This document shows, piece after piece, positions 41,158 to 52,620 of a stretch of DNA of 64,000 nt. The DNA lies in NCBI GenBank assembly GCA_009746045.1, contig RPFO01000065.1, positions 1,946,484 to 2,010,483 of the forward strand, written 5' to 3'. The number at the start of each line of letters is the position of its first letter. Position 1 is the stretch's first letter. The notes beneath the pieces are model-generated. The model was not told the DNA's origin and made no database searches. It was given only the letters and a program-made list of their open reading frames with translations. This stretch comes from Mesostigma viride. Lineage: Eukaryota > Streptophyta > Mesostigmatophyceae > Mesostigmatales > Mesostigmataceae. The position numbers and the translations under genes were made by a program.

Positions 41158-43030
41158 TCCGGCCACGAGGTAGCCATGCATGGCTGTCGGAGCTCATAAC
41201 TTTCACGTTTGAGCACCGAATTTAGCCGTGAATTTCACAATCGCTTCGTCTTTCTAAGACGCACATGCTGATATAATTTTCCGAATCTAAAACGCAATAT
41301 ATGGCGAACAAACGCGCCTCGACGCAACGCAGCCTGGCGGCTGCGCTCGGCAATGAAAATACGTCTGCAGCTCAGGCTGCAGCTTCGCCATCAGGTCCGG
41401 CAGGCGGCGATGACACTAGTCGTGCACTGGTGGTCGTCCAGCAACCCCCCGGGCTTAACGCCTCGCCATCTGCATCGCCTGACCCCAAGCGCACCCGCCC
41501 AGCCGACGACACAGGAGGGTCTTCACGCCCCCCAGAACCGAGCTTTCGGCCCCAGCCTTTCAAGGTCGCAGATTACGACTGGGCCACCATTTCTCCGACC
41601 GATGCTATGCGCTGCATCTTCTTCGGGGATTACGCTTCGCTTTACGACCTGTGCCTCCATCTCCACGACCAAAATCGCCTCCTCGGCCCGGCCGGCAGCC
41701 GCTGGGCCAGCATCGCCCATCTGTCCGGCTGCGTCCGCCCCCATCTCCACTAGCACGCCATCCTCAACTCCCTTCTCCAGCGCTCTGACGGCGAGATCTG
41801 GGCTCCATCCCTTTCCGCCCCCACCCTCCGCTCCATCCTCACGGAAGCCTTTCAGCAGCACGTGACCCCCCTTGCTGCCGACATAGCAGCAATCGGCGGC
41901 ACGCTGACTGCTGAACTTCCTCACATTTCCACCGCCGCCGCCTCCACCTCCACTGCCATTTCCGACTCCACTGCCGACATCAAAGCCCAGCTCCTCGACC
42001 TCGACCAACGCCTTCAACTGAAGCCACCGCCAACGCCCTTGAGAGCGCACATGACACCGCCGGCCTCACCTCCCAGGCGGTGAAGGACATCGCCGCCCAG
42101 CCGGCGCCTGCTGGCTCGGCCGGCGATGCTCCCTCCACCTGGGCGGACTTGCTTAAGCAGCACACCACCTCCACCACCTCTGGACACCATCTCGGCACAA
42201 CTCAAGCAACAAGCCCTCGACCTTCGCGAGGAAGCCGACATCGCCCGGTGCAGCCACAATGTCATCGTCAAGCACTTCGACCAGCCGGCAGGTGAGACCT
42301 CCACGAGCCTTCTTGCGGCATTTAAGCGCGACATTTTTAATTGCCCCCATGCTACTCACTGACCAGTGAGCTGGACATGTCGGCTGTCCGCCTCCCCGCG
42401 CGCGGGGGAAGGAGCCCTGGCCCGGCACCCGTGCTCCTCACCTTTAAGTACATGGCGGACAAGCTGTCGTTCCTTAAAATTATGCCGCAAGAAGCTCTCG
42501 GAGACTCGCTTCACGCTGGACAACGACTTGACCCTGGCCCAGCAACAGCGGCGACGCGAGCTATGGCCGACCTACCTTCAGCTCCGGCAGAGCGCACGGG
42601 GGAAGCCGGTATACTGGAGGGGGGCGGTCATCCACGTTGACCACAAGCCTTGGCAGGCCCCCCCTGCCACCTCAGACTAGGGAATATATACCAGTAGTGT
42701 AGATTAGTAAGGCTTAGCCTTTGCAAGTGGCCCACGCGCATGTGCGCCCCCATGGATGATGCCTTCAGAATTTAGCCACGCCCTGCCTATAATGGGACCC
42801 CCATGGATGTTGCATTAAGAATTTAGCCATGCTATATGCAGTGCAGAGAGATGCTCTCTGTCGAGAAGCCCTGCCCTAGCCCTTGTATAGCCATGATGAT
42901 CTTCCCCCCGTGACATACTCCCCCTTAGCTGGGCATAGTGTGAAGATCATGAGGGTGCAGGTGCCTTGGTGCACCTAGAGCAAGTGTTGCTTACATTCCC
43001 ACCCTTGCAGGAAGTAGCCCAGAATGTATT
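41158..43030 (+). mobile_element. ORF1-only LINE-like retroposon, second copy
   Basis: The 5' leader (CACGAGGTAGCC, CATAACTTTCACGTTTGAGC) is followed by ORF1 and a 3' UTR matching 13.6-13.77 kb (CCTTGGTGCACCTAGAGCAA, CCCACCCTTGCAGGAAGTAG). Homology fades at about 43,030, before the hairpin and tail, so the 3' end is lost or replaced. Again no RT follows. Confidence 0.65.
41301..42680 (+). pseudogene. LINE ORF1p-like protein, frame-broken
   Basis: It starts MANKRASTQRSLAAALGNEN at 41301 with an intact N-terminus (SPSGPAGGDDTSRALVVVQQ), which shows the first copy's frameshift at 12.03 kb to be an insertion. The frame stops at 41753. The C-terminal part resumes in other frames, with KDIAAQPAPAGSAGDAPSTW near 42.1 kb and LSETRFTLDNDLTLAQQQRR near 42.5 kb, ending at 42680. 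It has at least three frame breaks. Confidence 0.65.
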
Positions 43031-43329
43031 AAAAGCCAGGTTGTAAAACACGTGTGCGGGGTATAATACGTGGACTTAAAATACGCGTATTATACGTGGG
43101 GGGTATAAAATACGCGGTGGTAAAATGCGCGACAGTTTGTGTGGTCCAATTGTCAGTCACCCAATTAGCACGCTCCTTGATGATGGTCATGCAGTTATTA
43201 CAACTGAAATTTGGTGTATATGCTTATTTATTAACATCTTCCATTTATGCCCTGCAATCCTATCTGATTATGATTTGTTAAATGCAGGGGGGAGCATGCT
43301 GCAACGGGAATAGTAAGGATTCAATTAAT

Positions 43330-43435
43330 TAATTGATTGTAAGGAAAGCCATCCACTATATAATGCATGAGAGGACATAAGACACAACTTCCGAGAAGGA
43401 GGGGTGACGTGCCCTCCTTTGTACTGGATCATGCC
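43330..43435 (-). pseudogene. hAT transposase, downstream segment
   Basis: On the minus strand the reading frame of the hAT fragment at 46020-46542 resumes here: MIQYKGGHVTPPSRKL fits the hAT pattern (Y-x-G-x2, then PSR-x-L) that follows the SFKxM motif. A 2.58-kb insertion separates the parts. Confidence 0.5.
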
Positions 43436-46019
43436 TGTCGCGTCCGTGATCTATCACGTCCGCAATTCAGATTTTAGCGTAATTCTGACGTCCGCAGCCT
43501 TGTGCGGGTTGCTATACCGCGGCCCGGTACTGACGCCGCGGATCTCAATTGTACTCACGCGCCGAGTCCGCTGAATTTGCTGACGGAACTTTTGGGCGGA
43601 CCTGAATTTCACTGACATTCGTCACAAGGGCAGTTTGCCGAATGCTGGTACGCAGCAAGCCGGCGAGGCACTGAGCAGATGTGCAATTTCAGGATTTCAA
43701 CGTGGGACACCAGACACAAATGCAAGGAAGCCCCAGGCGGTGCCTGGCATAGCCGATAGATTTGCCCTTGTATATTTGTGTTCGCTTGACAGATAAAGCG
43801 TGAAGTTTAGCTTGTCGGAAATTAGACAATGTTATGATTGGCTGATGTCTAAAGTGGCGCTAGTGGCGCCAGCCGCCAGGCTTGAGCTTTGAGCAGTATA
43901 GAAGGATGAGCAACGAACCATGGTGGTCGTTGTTCGTCCGTTTCTCTCCCTCACAACTGGTTTGTTGTCGTCATGGGGTGAAATAGTTCGAGCAGCCCGG
44001 AGCAGCCCCCGTGAGTGGTTGCATGCAGTCAGTTGCCATGAGGATGGACTGACGGATATGACAATGTATTGGTTTTGTTAAGAATGTGTGTAAGACTGAG
44101 AACGAGACAAGGGACAGGGCCTTCGGGCACCCTGGTCGTCGTTGGCAAGAATGCCAGTAGGAACTAGGTCGGGAACACACGCGCACTGCCGCCACAAGGG
44201 GCCTGCAGTGGCGTCAACCAAGGGACCTCACAGCTGCTCTTATAACTACAACATTACAACTCGACACTCTTTGTAATTCGTCATGTATCTCATTGGAATT
44301 GAAATGTCTTTTGGTTGCTTTAATGATAAAGCATGGTCTCAATAATCGGCTGGTTGGGCCGGATTGCCTGTCATGAAGGTGGCGGTGCCATAAAGGACCG
44401 CACCTTTCATTCTCATTTTAAACGGACGAACAACCCATGATGGGTTCAGTCCGGCCAGCCTGGGGTTCCTCCTGCTTCACCCAGGGAAGCACAAGGAAGA
44501 GGTTATTGCTTAGCCTTCAAAAGCATCTGAAGAGGTTAGGCTTTTCCCTGAAAAAGCCATTGAAGAGGTTATTGCTTAGCCTTCAAAAGCATCTGAAGAG
44601 GTTAGGCTTTTCCCTGTAAAAAGCCATTGAAGGGGTTATTGCTAAGCCTTTAAAAGCATGCGTGTTAAGGTTGTTGCTGATCCTGGAAAAGCATCTTTGA
44701 GCAGCTGGATTTTTTTTTTCCTTTTTGCTGCTGCCTGGAATGACGCCCTCTTTGGGCTTCCTTCTTTAGTGTGAGATGCCTTTCTTTCACTTTTTGCTCT
44801 CACGTTGTTGTGAGCTAAATAGTGGGGGGGAGGTGGCATATCTCACACATGATTACTGCTGATAGTGGATGCATTCCAAGTAGCGGTAATGACCAGTCCA
44901 GGATGATATGGCACGCAAACGCGACAGCTGTCGCGTCCGTGATCTATCACGTCCGCAATTCAGATTTTAGCGTAATTCTGACGTCCGCAGCCTTGTGCGG
45001 GTTGCTATACCGCGGCCCGGTACTGACGCCGCGGATCTCAATTGTACTCACGCGCCAAGTCCGCTGAATTTGCTGACGGAACTTTTGGGCGGACCTGAAT
45101 TTCACTGACATTCGTCACAAGGGCAGTTTGCCGAATGCTGGTACGCAGCAAGCCGGCGAGGCACTGAGCAGATGTGCAATTTCAGGATTTCAACGTGGGA
45201 CACCAGACACAAATGCAAGGAAGCCCCAGGCGGTGCCTGGCATAGCCGATAGATTTGCCCTTGTATATTTGTGTTCGCTTGACAGATAAAGCGTGAAGTT
45301 TAGCTTGTCGGAAATTAGACAATGTTATGATTGGCTGATGTCTAAAGTGGCGCTAGTGGCGCCAGCCGCCAGGCTTGAGCTTTGAGCAGTATAGAAGGAT
45401 GAGCAACGAACCATGGTGGTCGTTGTTCGTCCGTTTCTCTCCCTCACAACTGGTTTGTTGTCGTCATGGGGTGAAATAGTTCGAGCAGCCCGGAGCAGCC
45501 CCCGTGAGTGGTTGCATGCAGTCAGTTGCCATGAGGATGGACTGACGGATATGACAATGTATTGGTTTTGTTAAGAATGTGTGTAAGACTGAGAACGAGA
45601 CAAGGGACAGGGCCTTCGGGCACCCTGGTCGTCGTTGGCAAGAATGCCAGTAGGAACTAGGTCGGGAACACACGCGCACTGCCGCCACAAGGGGCCTGCA
45701 GTGGCGTCAACCAAGGGACCTCACAGCTGCTCTTATAACTACAACATTACAACTCGACACTCTTTGTAATTCGTCATGTATCTCATTGGAATTGAAATGT
45801 CTTTTGGTTGCTTTAATGATAAAGCATGGTCTCAATAATCGGCTGGTTGGGCCGGATTGCCTGTCATGAAGGTGGCGGTGCCATAAAGGACCGCACCTTT
45901 CATTCTCATTTTATGGGGGGGGGAGGTGGCATATCTCACACATGATTACTGCTGATAGTGGATGCATTCCAAGTAGCGGTAATGACCAGTCCAGGATGAT
46001 ATGGCACGCAAACGCGACA
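43436..46019. mobile_element. Tandem L-I-M-L-M insertion in a hAT gene
   Basis: The layout is L (43436-44420, 985 bp), I (44421-44822, 402 bp), M (44823-44926, 104 bp), GC, L (44929-45913, 985 bp), M (45914-46019, 106 bp). The two L copies differ by about one base. The outer ends are TGTCGCGT and ACGCGACA, an 8-bp inverted repeat of TG...CA type, with TGCC (extendable to CATGCC) on both sides. L contains TATA-like (GCAGTATAGAAGG) and AATAAT/GATAAAG words, so L plus M behaves like an LTR of about 1.09 kb. The first LTR would carry a 402-bp interior and the two would be joined by only GC. No coding capacity is seen. I holds internal 60-bp repeats (GAGGTTATTGCTTAGCCTTC). Confidence 0.6.
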
Positions 46020-46542
46020 TGCCGGCCACCATCTGCTTGAAAGAGGCGCTCTCAGCCGCATTGAAGGCAATGCCGTTCTCGATAAAAAATTCGGCAGCCA
46101 GCAGCTGGACACCTTTCTCGTCGACGGGAACCAGCCATTTGGTGATGCTCAGCTGGCCTTTGCTGGGAACCGACGACAAGTCAGCCGGCGCAGCCCCTCC
46201 CATCTCCGCCATTGCCCTGTTCAAATTGTGCTGCTTCTTGGCGTCTGACTGCTGCGACTTGTTGTTATACATCCTGAGAAACTTGCTCCGGATATTCGGT
46301 GGAATTTTGTCGCAGGGTAACATCCCTTCCCCTGCGATTCCGGCAAAGTGTGCACGGACTCGGAATACGCTGATTGCCCCCGCCCCGTATGAGAACTTCT
46401 TGTTGCAAAATGAGCAGAACTTATTCGACACAAACTGCGTTTTGTTACTAACAGCATCTGTGACTGCTTCTTTCTTCTCGAGAACGAAATCCCATTCAGG
46501 CCCTTTCTTCCTCATGGCTGCAAATCGAAAATGGCTGCACAC
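46020..46542 (-). pseudogene. hAT-like transposase, N-terminal part with BED zinc finger
   Basis: The frame starts at 46542 (or at the next Met, RKKGPEWDFV). It has a BED-type finger (CSFCNKKFSYGAGAI, then an HF pair), PPNIRSKFLRMYNNK, a basic linker, and FFIENGIAFNAAESASFKQM. The last is the conserved segment of hAT transposases (FF-x-NGIPFN-x3-SPSF). The frame is cut at GCCGGCA by the 43.4-46.0 kb insertion and resumes at 43435. BED fingers bind the transposon ends. Confidence 0.7.
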
Positions 46543-46811
46543 TGTCGCACAGTCGCACTGGCCTCGTCGTCGCTATATTGCATTACACCGTCAGTAGCAC
46601 AGCTGGCATTTGCTGGCACACTGTTATTATGCGTTATGTACCTAGTCCTAGCTGTCTCCAACCGGCCAAACATTTTCGGGGAAATGGGTATATTTTATTA
46701 GCCAATTATGGACCAAAGAGGTGAGAGGGGAAATGAGTATCAGCGAATCCTAATTAAGGTGGGCACACACACGTGTGGCGGTGACAGGTGAAAGGCTAAT
46801 AGGGCGCGTTA

Positions 46812-48014
46812 TTAGACCAGGGAATTAAGCCATTGGACCTGAGTAATGTCGCCATGAGGCATACTGGTGAATACCTGATTACGGCCCAGTAGATCATGAA
46901 AAAGCTGGAGCGGGCTGGGCTTGTCGTTATTGGGCCCTGGGTCCCACACCCTGTGTTGTTCCTGAGCTAACAGCCAGTAGCGGCGCATAGCCGCATTCCA
47001 TAGGTATATAAAGCGCCGGACTACGCCGCCGCGGGTATACTCCTCGCGGACATTAAAGACTGTCTCGTTGCGTATGGTCCAGATCGCGTATAGCATAGTA
47101 GTGCGTAGCCATATCCATTCTGCTTGGGAAACTGAAAGCTCGGTCCCTGGTGTGCCAGCAATACCGAAAATGATGGTACGCACGCTAATTGGGAGATTGG
47201 GTGGCGATGCCGTCCATGCGGCCCAGATGTTAATGAGCCACGTCCAAACCCCTGGGAGATTACAGAAAAGGAACCTGTGCTCAATGGTTTCACTAGGGTG
47301 CGTGCACAGGCATGATGCATCATGACCAAAACGCTCGTGGAGCGTAGCGCAGACCCCTATCGCCCTATGCATCAAAAGATGTTGTACATCAGTGGCCCTG
47401 CGGTCCACGAGAGGGTGGTCTACCGCCAGGGTAATCATCTTAACCCAAGTGTAGCCCGGCCAATGTATTCCCCAGCGGGCTCGGCCCGGATGGGGCTGAT
47501 GGTACGTATGCAACAAGATATCATAACCCCAATCTGCGGTGTACTCAAAGATACATTTGCTGGTTCTGATGTCCCCCTTGGTTAAGACCCATCCAAATTC
47601 AACCGGGTCCAGATGTAGTAGATCGAGCCGTGTGTTGCCCACGTGTAGCCATGTAATGCTCTCAACCGGGGATAATGGGTCCGGCTGGATCATGCAAGAT
47701 CTTGGCACAGACCATGGGACTACGCGTATGCGGTGACACTGGGAAGATGGCGTGTACGCATATAAGGTGGATAGTTGATACAGACACCCATTGTGGCCAG
47801 AAATAGCTTCCAGCAGTTGTAGTTGGAGCCCCTCATGTGGCAGAACCGTCACGACTAAACCCTTGCACGCAGGCGTGACTCCGTCGGCGTAGAAGCTAAC
47901 CCAGTCGCCGGTTATAATTGGCTTGCGTGGGGCAGTCATCAATGCATGCCACGCAGCTGGTATCGCACTTATAAGGTTTGCCACGCTTGCAGGGAGGGCA
48001 TGTGGGAGACCCAA
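46812..48014 (-). pseudogene. LINE ORF2 C-terminal part with zf-RVT
   Basis: Minus-strand frame of 400 codons ending at 46812. It includes a zinc-binding zf-RVT-like domain (CATLHERFGHDASCLC, then ETIEHRFLFCNLPGVW), typical of the C-terminal third of plant and algal LINE reverse transcriptases. It continues with IWTIRNETVFN and a helical end. It follows the RT part after a frameshift between about 47,970 and 48,010. Confidence 0.75.
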
Positions 48015-49060
48015 GTGCTGACCTCGTCGTAGCTGAGCCGTCGATACGTAGCGCCGTGCCCCAGGTAGAGGTCCAGCACCCTGACAATCGGCGGTGACGC
48101 GCGCAGAAAGCCATCATACGGGTTGTGTCCGTGGAGAGCGCCGAGGGGCTTGTTAGTAGCGTCTGTGATTAAGTCATTAAAAAAGAGTGGCTGCCGTGCC
48201 ACCTCCTCTCGAGTAGTAGGAAAGACTAGGCGACCCGGCTTGAGCTTATTGTAACCTGTCCATATGCGCTGCCAGTACCATGGGAGTCCTTTGTACGAAA
48301 TAAGGGTGCTGCCCAGTATTCCCGCCCCCAGTTGCCACGAGGTGCCACTAGCATGGGTGGAAAGAGAGGCTAGCATTTCACGTGCAAGCATGCAGCCAGG
48401 GTGTGTGTTAACTCCCATAAAAACGGATATCACTTGTTTAGCATACAGCGACCACAGACGCCATTGTATGTTGTGGAGCCCGAGGCCCCCGCGCACCCAT
48501 GACATGAAGGACATCTCTCTGTTGATCCATCCGTGTACCGTGTGGGAGCCTTTCTGTTTCCAGACAAAATTGCTGCCAAGGCGTTGGATGAGCTGTGTGG
48601 TGGCATCATTGGGTGGGTGTGCTTGGCAATAGTACAAGACCTTAGAGAACAACAGTTGGTTGACGATCAGGGTTCGCCCTCGTAGGCTCATGCGGTGGAC
48701 GGCCCCCCAGCGCCCTGCGGTAAGGAGAACGCCTGCAAGCTTGCCCACGTGGTTGGTTTCATCATACATGAAAGAACGTTGTTCAGCCAAGCGTCCCTCG
48801 GGTGTGCAGCCGATGGGACAATTGTGCAAAAGGTGGTGATCCCCCGGCTTGACCCAGGTCACAGCCAGTGAGCCAGGTTGGGGAGGGCGTAGCGTAGGGT
48901 GTTGGTTTTGCCGATATGCAGTCCCGTGCCGGGACTTGAGCACATTGCATCGTTGTTGTGTGGCAACAGAATAGGTAGTGATATTATCCATGACAGCATG
49001 CACTTCAGGCAGAGAGATACAAACATTTGTTGTGTCATCCACATAAGCCAAACATTTTGC
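47969..49060 (-). pseudogene. LINE reverse transcriptase, 3' half
   Basis: The minus-strand frame opens at the catalytic CLAYVDDTTNV. It continues through the thumb with GRTLIVNQLLFSKVLYYC and SWVRGGLGLHNIQWRLWSLY, landmarks of non-LTR RTs. Everything upstream of the catalytic box (fingers, endonuclease, ORF1) is missing, as in a 5'-truncated LINE. The break abuts the dispersed repeat shared with 4.7 kb. This is the only LINE RT in the window; its 3' UTR (46.6-46.8 kb) lacks the CAAC hairpin, so it is not an obvious partner for the ORF1-only elements. Confidence 0.8.
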
Positions 49061-49206
49061 AAGGCTTGCGCTTTATGAAAAGAACTGTACGCATCTACTT
49101 CTAGTAGTAAAAATCTCAAATGTGCAGTGAGCGCGCCGCGCCCAGAATCTGGGCACCGCGCCAGTGCCCGCTGCCCGCTGGTACCCCCGAAAAATTCTAA
49201 GTCCAA
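49048..49206. repeat. Dispersed repeat, second copy of 4690-4930
   Basis: Shares AGCCAAACATTTTG, TAGTAAAAATCTCAAA and GCCCGCTGGTAC with 4.7-4.92 kb, in the same orientation. It directly adjoins the truncated LINE. Confidence 0.6.
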
Positions 49207-49299
49207 ACCGCGTGGTCAGACGTAAAATACGCGTAAAATACGTCGAGGCCCATAATATGCTTTATCCCGCATTTTATCGCAAAAGTGCGGCGTACATAA

Positions 49300-49382
49300 C
49301 AACCATATGCCCCCTCTCAGGGATATGTGCTACATGTACTCCCAACGGAGTTATGTTCCTAATTAATTAATTAATTAATTAA
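49300..49382 (+). repeat. Retroposon 3' end: hairpin plus (AATT)n tail
   Basis: CCATATGCCCCCTCTCA matches the end of the complete ORF1-only retroposon. ACATG-T-ACTCC, loop CAAC, GGAGTTATGT (49332-49356) then forms the hairpin with one G-U pair, followed by (AATT)n at 49361-49382. Only the last 60 bp of the element is present: a severely 5'-truncated insertion. Confidence 0.75.
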
Positions 49383-49384
49383 TG

Positions 49385-49785
49385 GAAGTGTTTTAGTGAT
49401 GATGATGTTGGAGATATTGCATTTGTGTGACTGCATGTTGATAGCTGGCCAGCACCAATGGTTGTTTGAGCTTTCCTTTGTTATTAAATTAAATTATGAT
49501 GATTTGTTATTATAGTTTGTTATGATGATGTGACAAGACTACAATTAATGTGCTGAGCCAACCATGGTTGACATGCATGACTGCATGCAAGCTATATATA
49601 CCATGTTCCTACTTGGTTCCTTGCCCTCCATAGTCCCAGTTTGTCATCCATGCCGGGGAGGACAGTTTAGGAGGTGTTGTTGAGCTGATTAGCTTGGTTG
49701 GCATGAACCTTACACTCTAACCTGGGAGAAACATAGGAAATGCTGCTTAGGCATGTTAGGGCTACCATCGTCAAGGCTATGAACA
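49385..49785. other. No recognisable gene
   Basis: A/T-rich sequence with no domain or repeat match that I can see. Confidence 0.4.
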
Positions 49786-50348
49786 TATTTACAACGACAC
49801 GTGTGTAGTACTCCTACACACACAGATCTCGAATGATTTATCTAGTACCAAATCCGAAAGGCTTGCATCACTCCCCGGAAAGGAGAACTTTTGCGGATGA
49901 CTGTAGGTGTAAGTTGGCGATGCCCTAGGATCCGGAGATGTCCGTCCTATAGTCAGCAAAAGTTGGTGCAAGAGGTCCCCAGTTCGATTCCGGTCGGATT
50001 CATTTGCAGATCGCGTTTTCCGCGTTTTCCGCGGACCGGCACTGAACGCAAATGGTTTTCACCTTTGCGGCGTGCCAAATCAGAATATACGCTTGGCTGA
50101 TCTCGATAGTACCGGCTACGCCCCCTTCTAATAAAGAAGGTTCCAGCCGTGTTCAGCCCGTCTCACGTTGCGAGACTGAACAAATCTCGCGTGCAGACAC
50201 GTGTGTAGTACTCCTACACACAGATCTCGAATGATTTATCTAGTACCAAATCCGAAAGGCTTGCATCACTCCCCGGAAAGGAGAACTTTTGCGGATGACT
50301 GTAGGTGTAAGTTGGCGATGCCCTAGGATCCGGAGACATCCGTCCTAT

Positions 50349-51848
50349 CAAGGAGACAACCAGCGCAGGCCAGAAATCGGGAGAATCCGGACCATGGTAG
50401 CCCGATCCTGCCGTTATCAAGATTGTCCGCGTGTTCGAGTCGTTCAGGATGATGAAGATGAATGGTGATGGAAATGTGTATCCGTGTGCATTGAAATTAT
50501 GGCTGGCTTACGTGTAGAGCGACTAGATGACCTAGACGGTGGGGCCGGAAACAGCATGCTTGATCAGGGCGTGTGTTTCGAGCCTAACTGGCCGGGAGTG
50601 TCTAGTGGTGAGCACCATTGCTGCGATCGCTCTCCCACCATTTACGAGGAAATACCCGCAAATGGAAAACCACTGAAAAGGTCTAGCTAGTCAGTCATCA
50701 CGTTAGCCATGCCATGATTCCAAACGTCCAAGAACTGCACACGGTGCAAAGGCAAAAAGCCGGAGGACAGCTCACTTTCAAATGTGTGGCGGGAACCAAA
50801 AGCCCGCGTATGCCAGAAAACAGCGTGTTGCTGCAGGGACGCGATGATGTGGACAACGAATCCAATGCCAAGCTCGGAACGGCCGCAAAGGAGATCTGGC
50901 ATCACAGGGTTCAGATGTGCGGCTCAGATACTATGCGATCCAGCCGGTCCACGACCTGTTTGTAGAGCTTGTGCCAAGGGGCAGCACCGAACAGATGTGG
51001 GTGACGTTGCAAAAAACACCGGACTTGACGGAGCATAATGTCTCGGGCATAGTCTTTGACCAATAAACGATGCAAGAGTTCAACAAGAGTCGTGATGAAA
51101 TCGACACGATAAGAACAAAGACGTGAAAAACGATGTAACTGAGAAAGAACAACACCATATTTTGCTGTGTGGGAAAGGAGACTGTGAATATCGGGGTAAC
51201 GAATAAAAGGAATTTGCTGGTATTTAGGATCCTTGCGCTTATCATAGACAGCCGTACGCCAGCCCTTCTTGTTATGGGTAATGTTAAGATCGAGGTAATT
51301 GCAATGAGTATCCTCTGACGTGAGCTTTAATGTGAGGGACGCTTGCGGGTAGATGCCAGGCAGACCAGCGGTGATATACAAATGGGTTGCGAAATCAGGG
51401 TTGTCGAAAGCAATGACATCATCAATGTATCGACATGTGTGGATAAAACGCCTTATATGAGAACATCATCGTTTGAGGCAATGAGATTCTCCATGAATGC
51501 AAGCTCATAGGTGTATAGATAGAGGTTTGCAAGGAGCCCGGCACAGTTAGTGCCCATAGGGATGCCGATAGCTTGTTGGTATACATTGCCCGCAAAACAA
51601 ATGAAGGTGTTATCAACAAGATAAGAGATCCAATGAACAAGGTCAGCCTTCGTGATAATATCAAGGAGACAACCATATAAGGAGACAACCATATAATTAT
51701 AAGCATCCCGCACGATAGCACCTGCCGCAATCCCTGAGAGCCACGTTGCCGTGGGCTTGGTCTGAGAAACACGCACGTGCAGGTGGTTGCGCCCGTGAGG
51801 CCTACGTGCATACAGACGAGTAAGGAGGCTATCTAAACGAGCTTTAGC
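50349..51848 (-). mobile_element. Nested RT element with 5-bp flanking repeat
   Basis: CCTAT at 50344-50348 and 51849-51853 brackets about 1.5 kb inserted in the 400-bp-unit element. It carries a broken reverse transcriptase on the minus strand. The left end (GAGACAACCAGCGCAGGCC to GGACCATGGTAGC) also occurs near 25.23 kb, so that 74-bp stretch is a mobile or shared piece. Confidence 0.5.
50911..51776 (-). pseudogene. Reverse transcriptase of the GIPMGTNC type, frame-broken
   Basis: The upstream frame (51776 to 51453) holds LVDNTFICFAGNVYQQAIGI, then PMGTNCAGLLANLYLYTYEL. After a frameshift near 51,430-51,460 the catalytic YIDDVIAFDNPDF follows, and the second frame runs to 50911 with NYLDLNITHNKKGWRTAVYD, KRKDPKYQQIPFIRYPDIHS and VVLSQLHRFSRLC. 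This RT type (G-I-P-M-G-T-N-C, then ANLYL-x2-YE, then Y-I-D-D) is widespread in eukaryotic genomes. I think it lies closer to Penelope-like RTs than to LINE or LTR RTs, but I am not certain. No endonuclease is seen. Confidence 0.6.
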
Positions 51849-51997
51849 CCTATAGTCAGCGAAAGTTGGTGCGAGAGGTCCCCAGTTCGATTCCGGTCGG
51901 ATTCATTTGCAGATCGTGTTTTCCGCGTTTTCCGCGGACCGGCACTGAACGCAAATGGTTTTCACCTTTGCGGCGTGCCAAATCAGAATATTTACAA

Positions 51998-52620
51998 GGC
52001 TGGCCATGCTGGAGGGATGGTGAACACATATGAGGTGCGTGGTACCACCCCTTTGTACATTGTAAACATACTCAGCATGGTTTTGGTGCATGTTGGATGG
52101 CATATGAAGTGGCACTGTGGGGTTACTAACTTACTGAGTGGTCCTTAGCGCCTTGTCAGGTGGTCATATAGGAAACCCATCAACTTGAGTAGTTCTTGTC
52201 ACAATGACCCCCCACGTTGAGCATGCGTTGCCGTCAGCGTGCAAGAGTTAATTATGTGTGCTTTGGTCAGTTTGCAGATGTCTTTGATGAAGAAGGAGGT
52301 GCTAGTGTGGCTGAATGGTTACTATAATTCCCTTGTAGTGTCTACATGGGTGGCCGTCTTGGAATGGTTGTAACTTGGGCAGTTCTTGTCAGAACGTCGT
52401 CAAACCTTGAACATAGGAGGTACCATATGTGCAGAGGATGGTAGTATGTGGTTTGGCCAGTTTTCACGTGGCTTAGATGTATAAAGGGGTTTTAGTGTGG
52501 TTAAATACTAGCTAAAACCTCAGTCAGCGTCATCACAGGTGGTGATCTAGGAATATCCATCAAATAGGGCTGCGCTTGTCAGAATGACCTGAAAATTTGG
52601 GGCTGCATGTCCCCCAACCT
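51998..52620. repeat. Degenerate tandem repeat, about 190-bp period
   Basis: CTTGTCA(C/G)AA-type words follow a GGTGGTCATATAGGAA-like segment and recur near 52195, 52385 and 52577. Identity between units is low (perhaps 60-70 percent by eye). Similar words (CAGAATGACCTGAA) occur at 38.8-39.0 kb. Confidence 0.4.

Larger units (their letters stand above)
49795..51988 (+). mobile_element. 400-bp-unit element with 9-bp target duplication
   Basis: TATTTACAA stands at 49786-49794 and 51989-51997. The element begins CGACACGTGTGTAGTACTCC and ends AAATCAGA(A). A first unit of 400 bp (49801-50200) is followed by a second, partial unit. An RT-bearing insertion at 50349-51848, flanked by CCTAT, interrupts that second unit. 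Inside each unit GTCCCCAGTTCGATTCCGG resembles a tRNA T-arm / Pol III B-box. A related insertion lies inverted at 56368-57053, also with a 9-bp duplication. Nine-base duplications suit Mutator-like elements, but inverted repeats are minimal (CAGACAC). Confidence 0.55.

Noticed and set aside
49930-50001. A 72-nt stretch in the 400-bp unit that could be a tRNA gene
   Set aside because: The ends can pair with G-U pairs and a B-box-like word is present, but the T-stem has only about three of five pairs and no proper anticodon arm is found. At most tRNA-derived.
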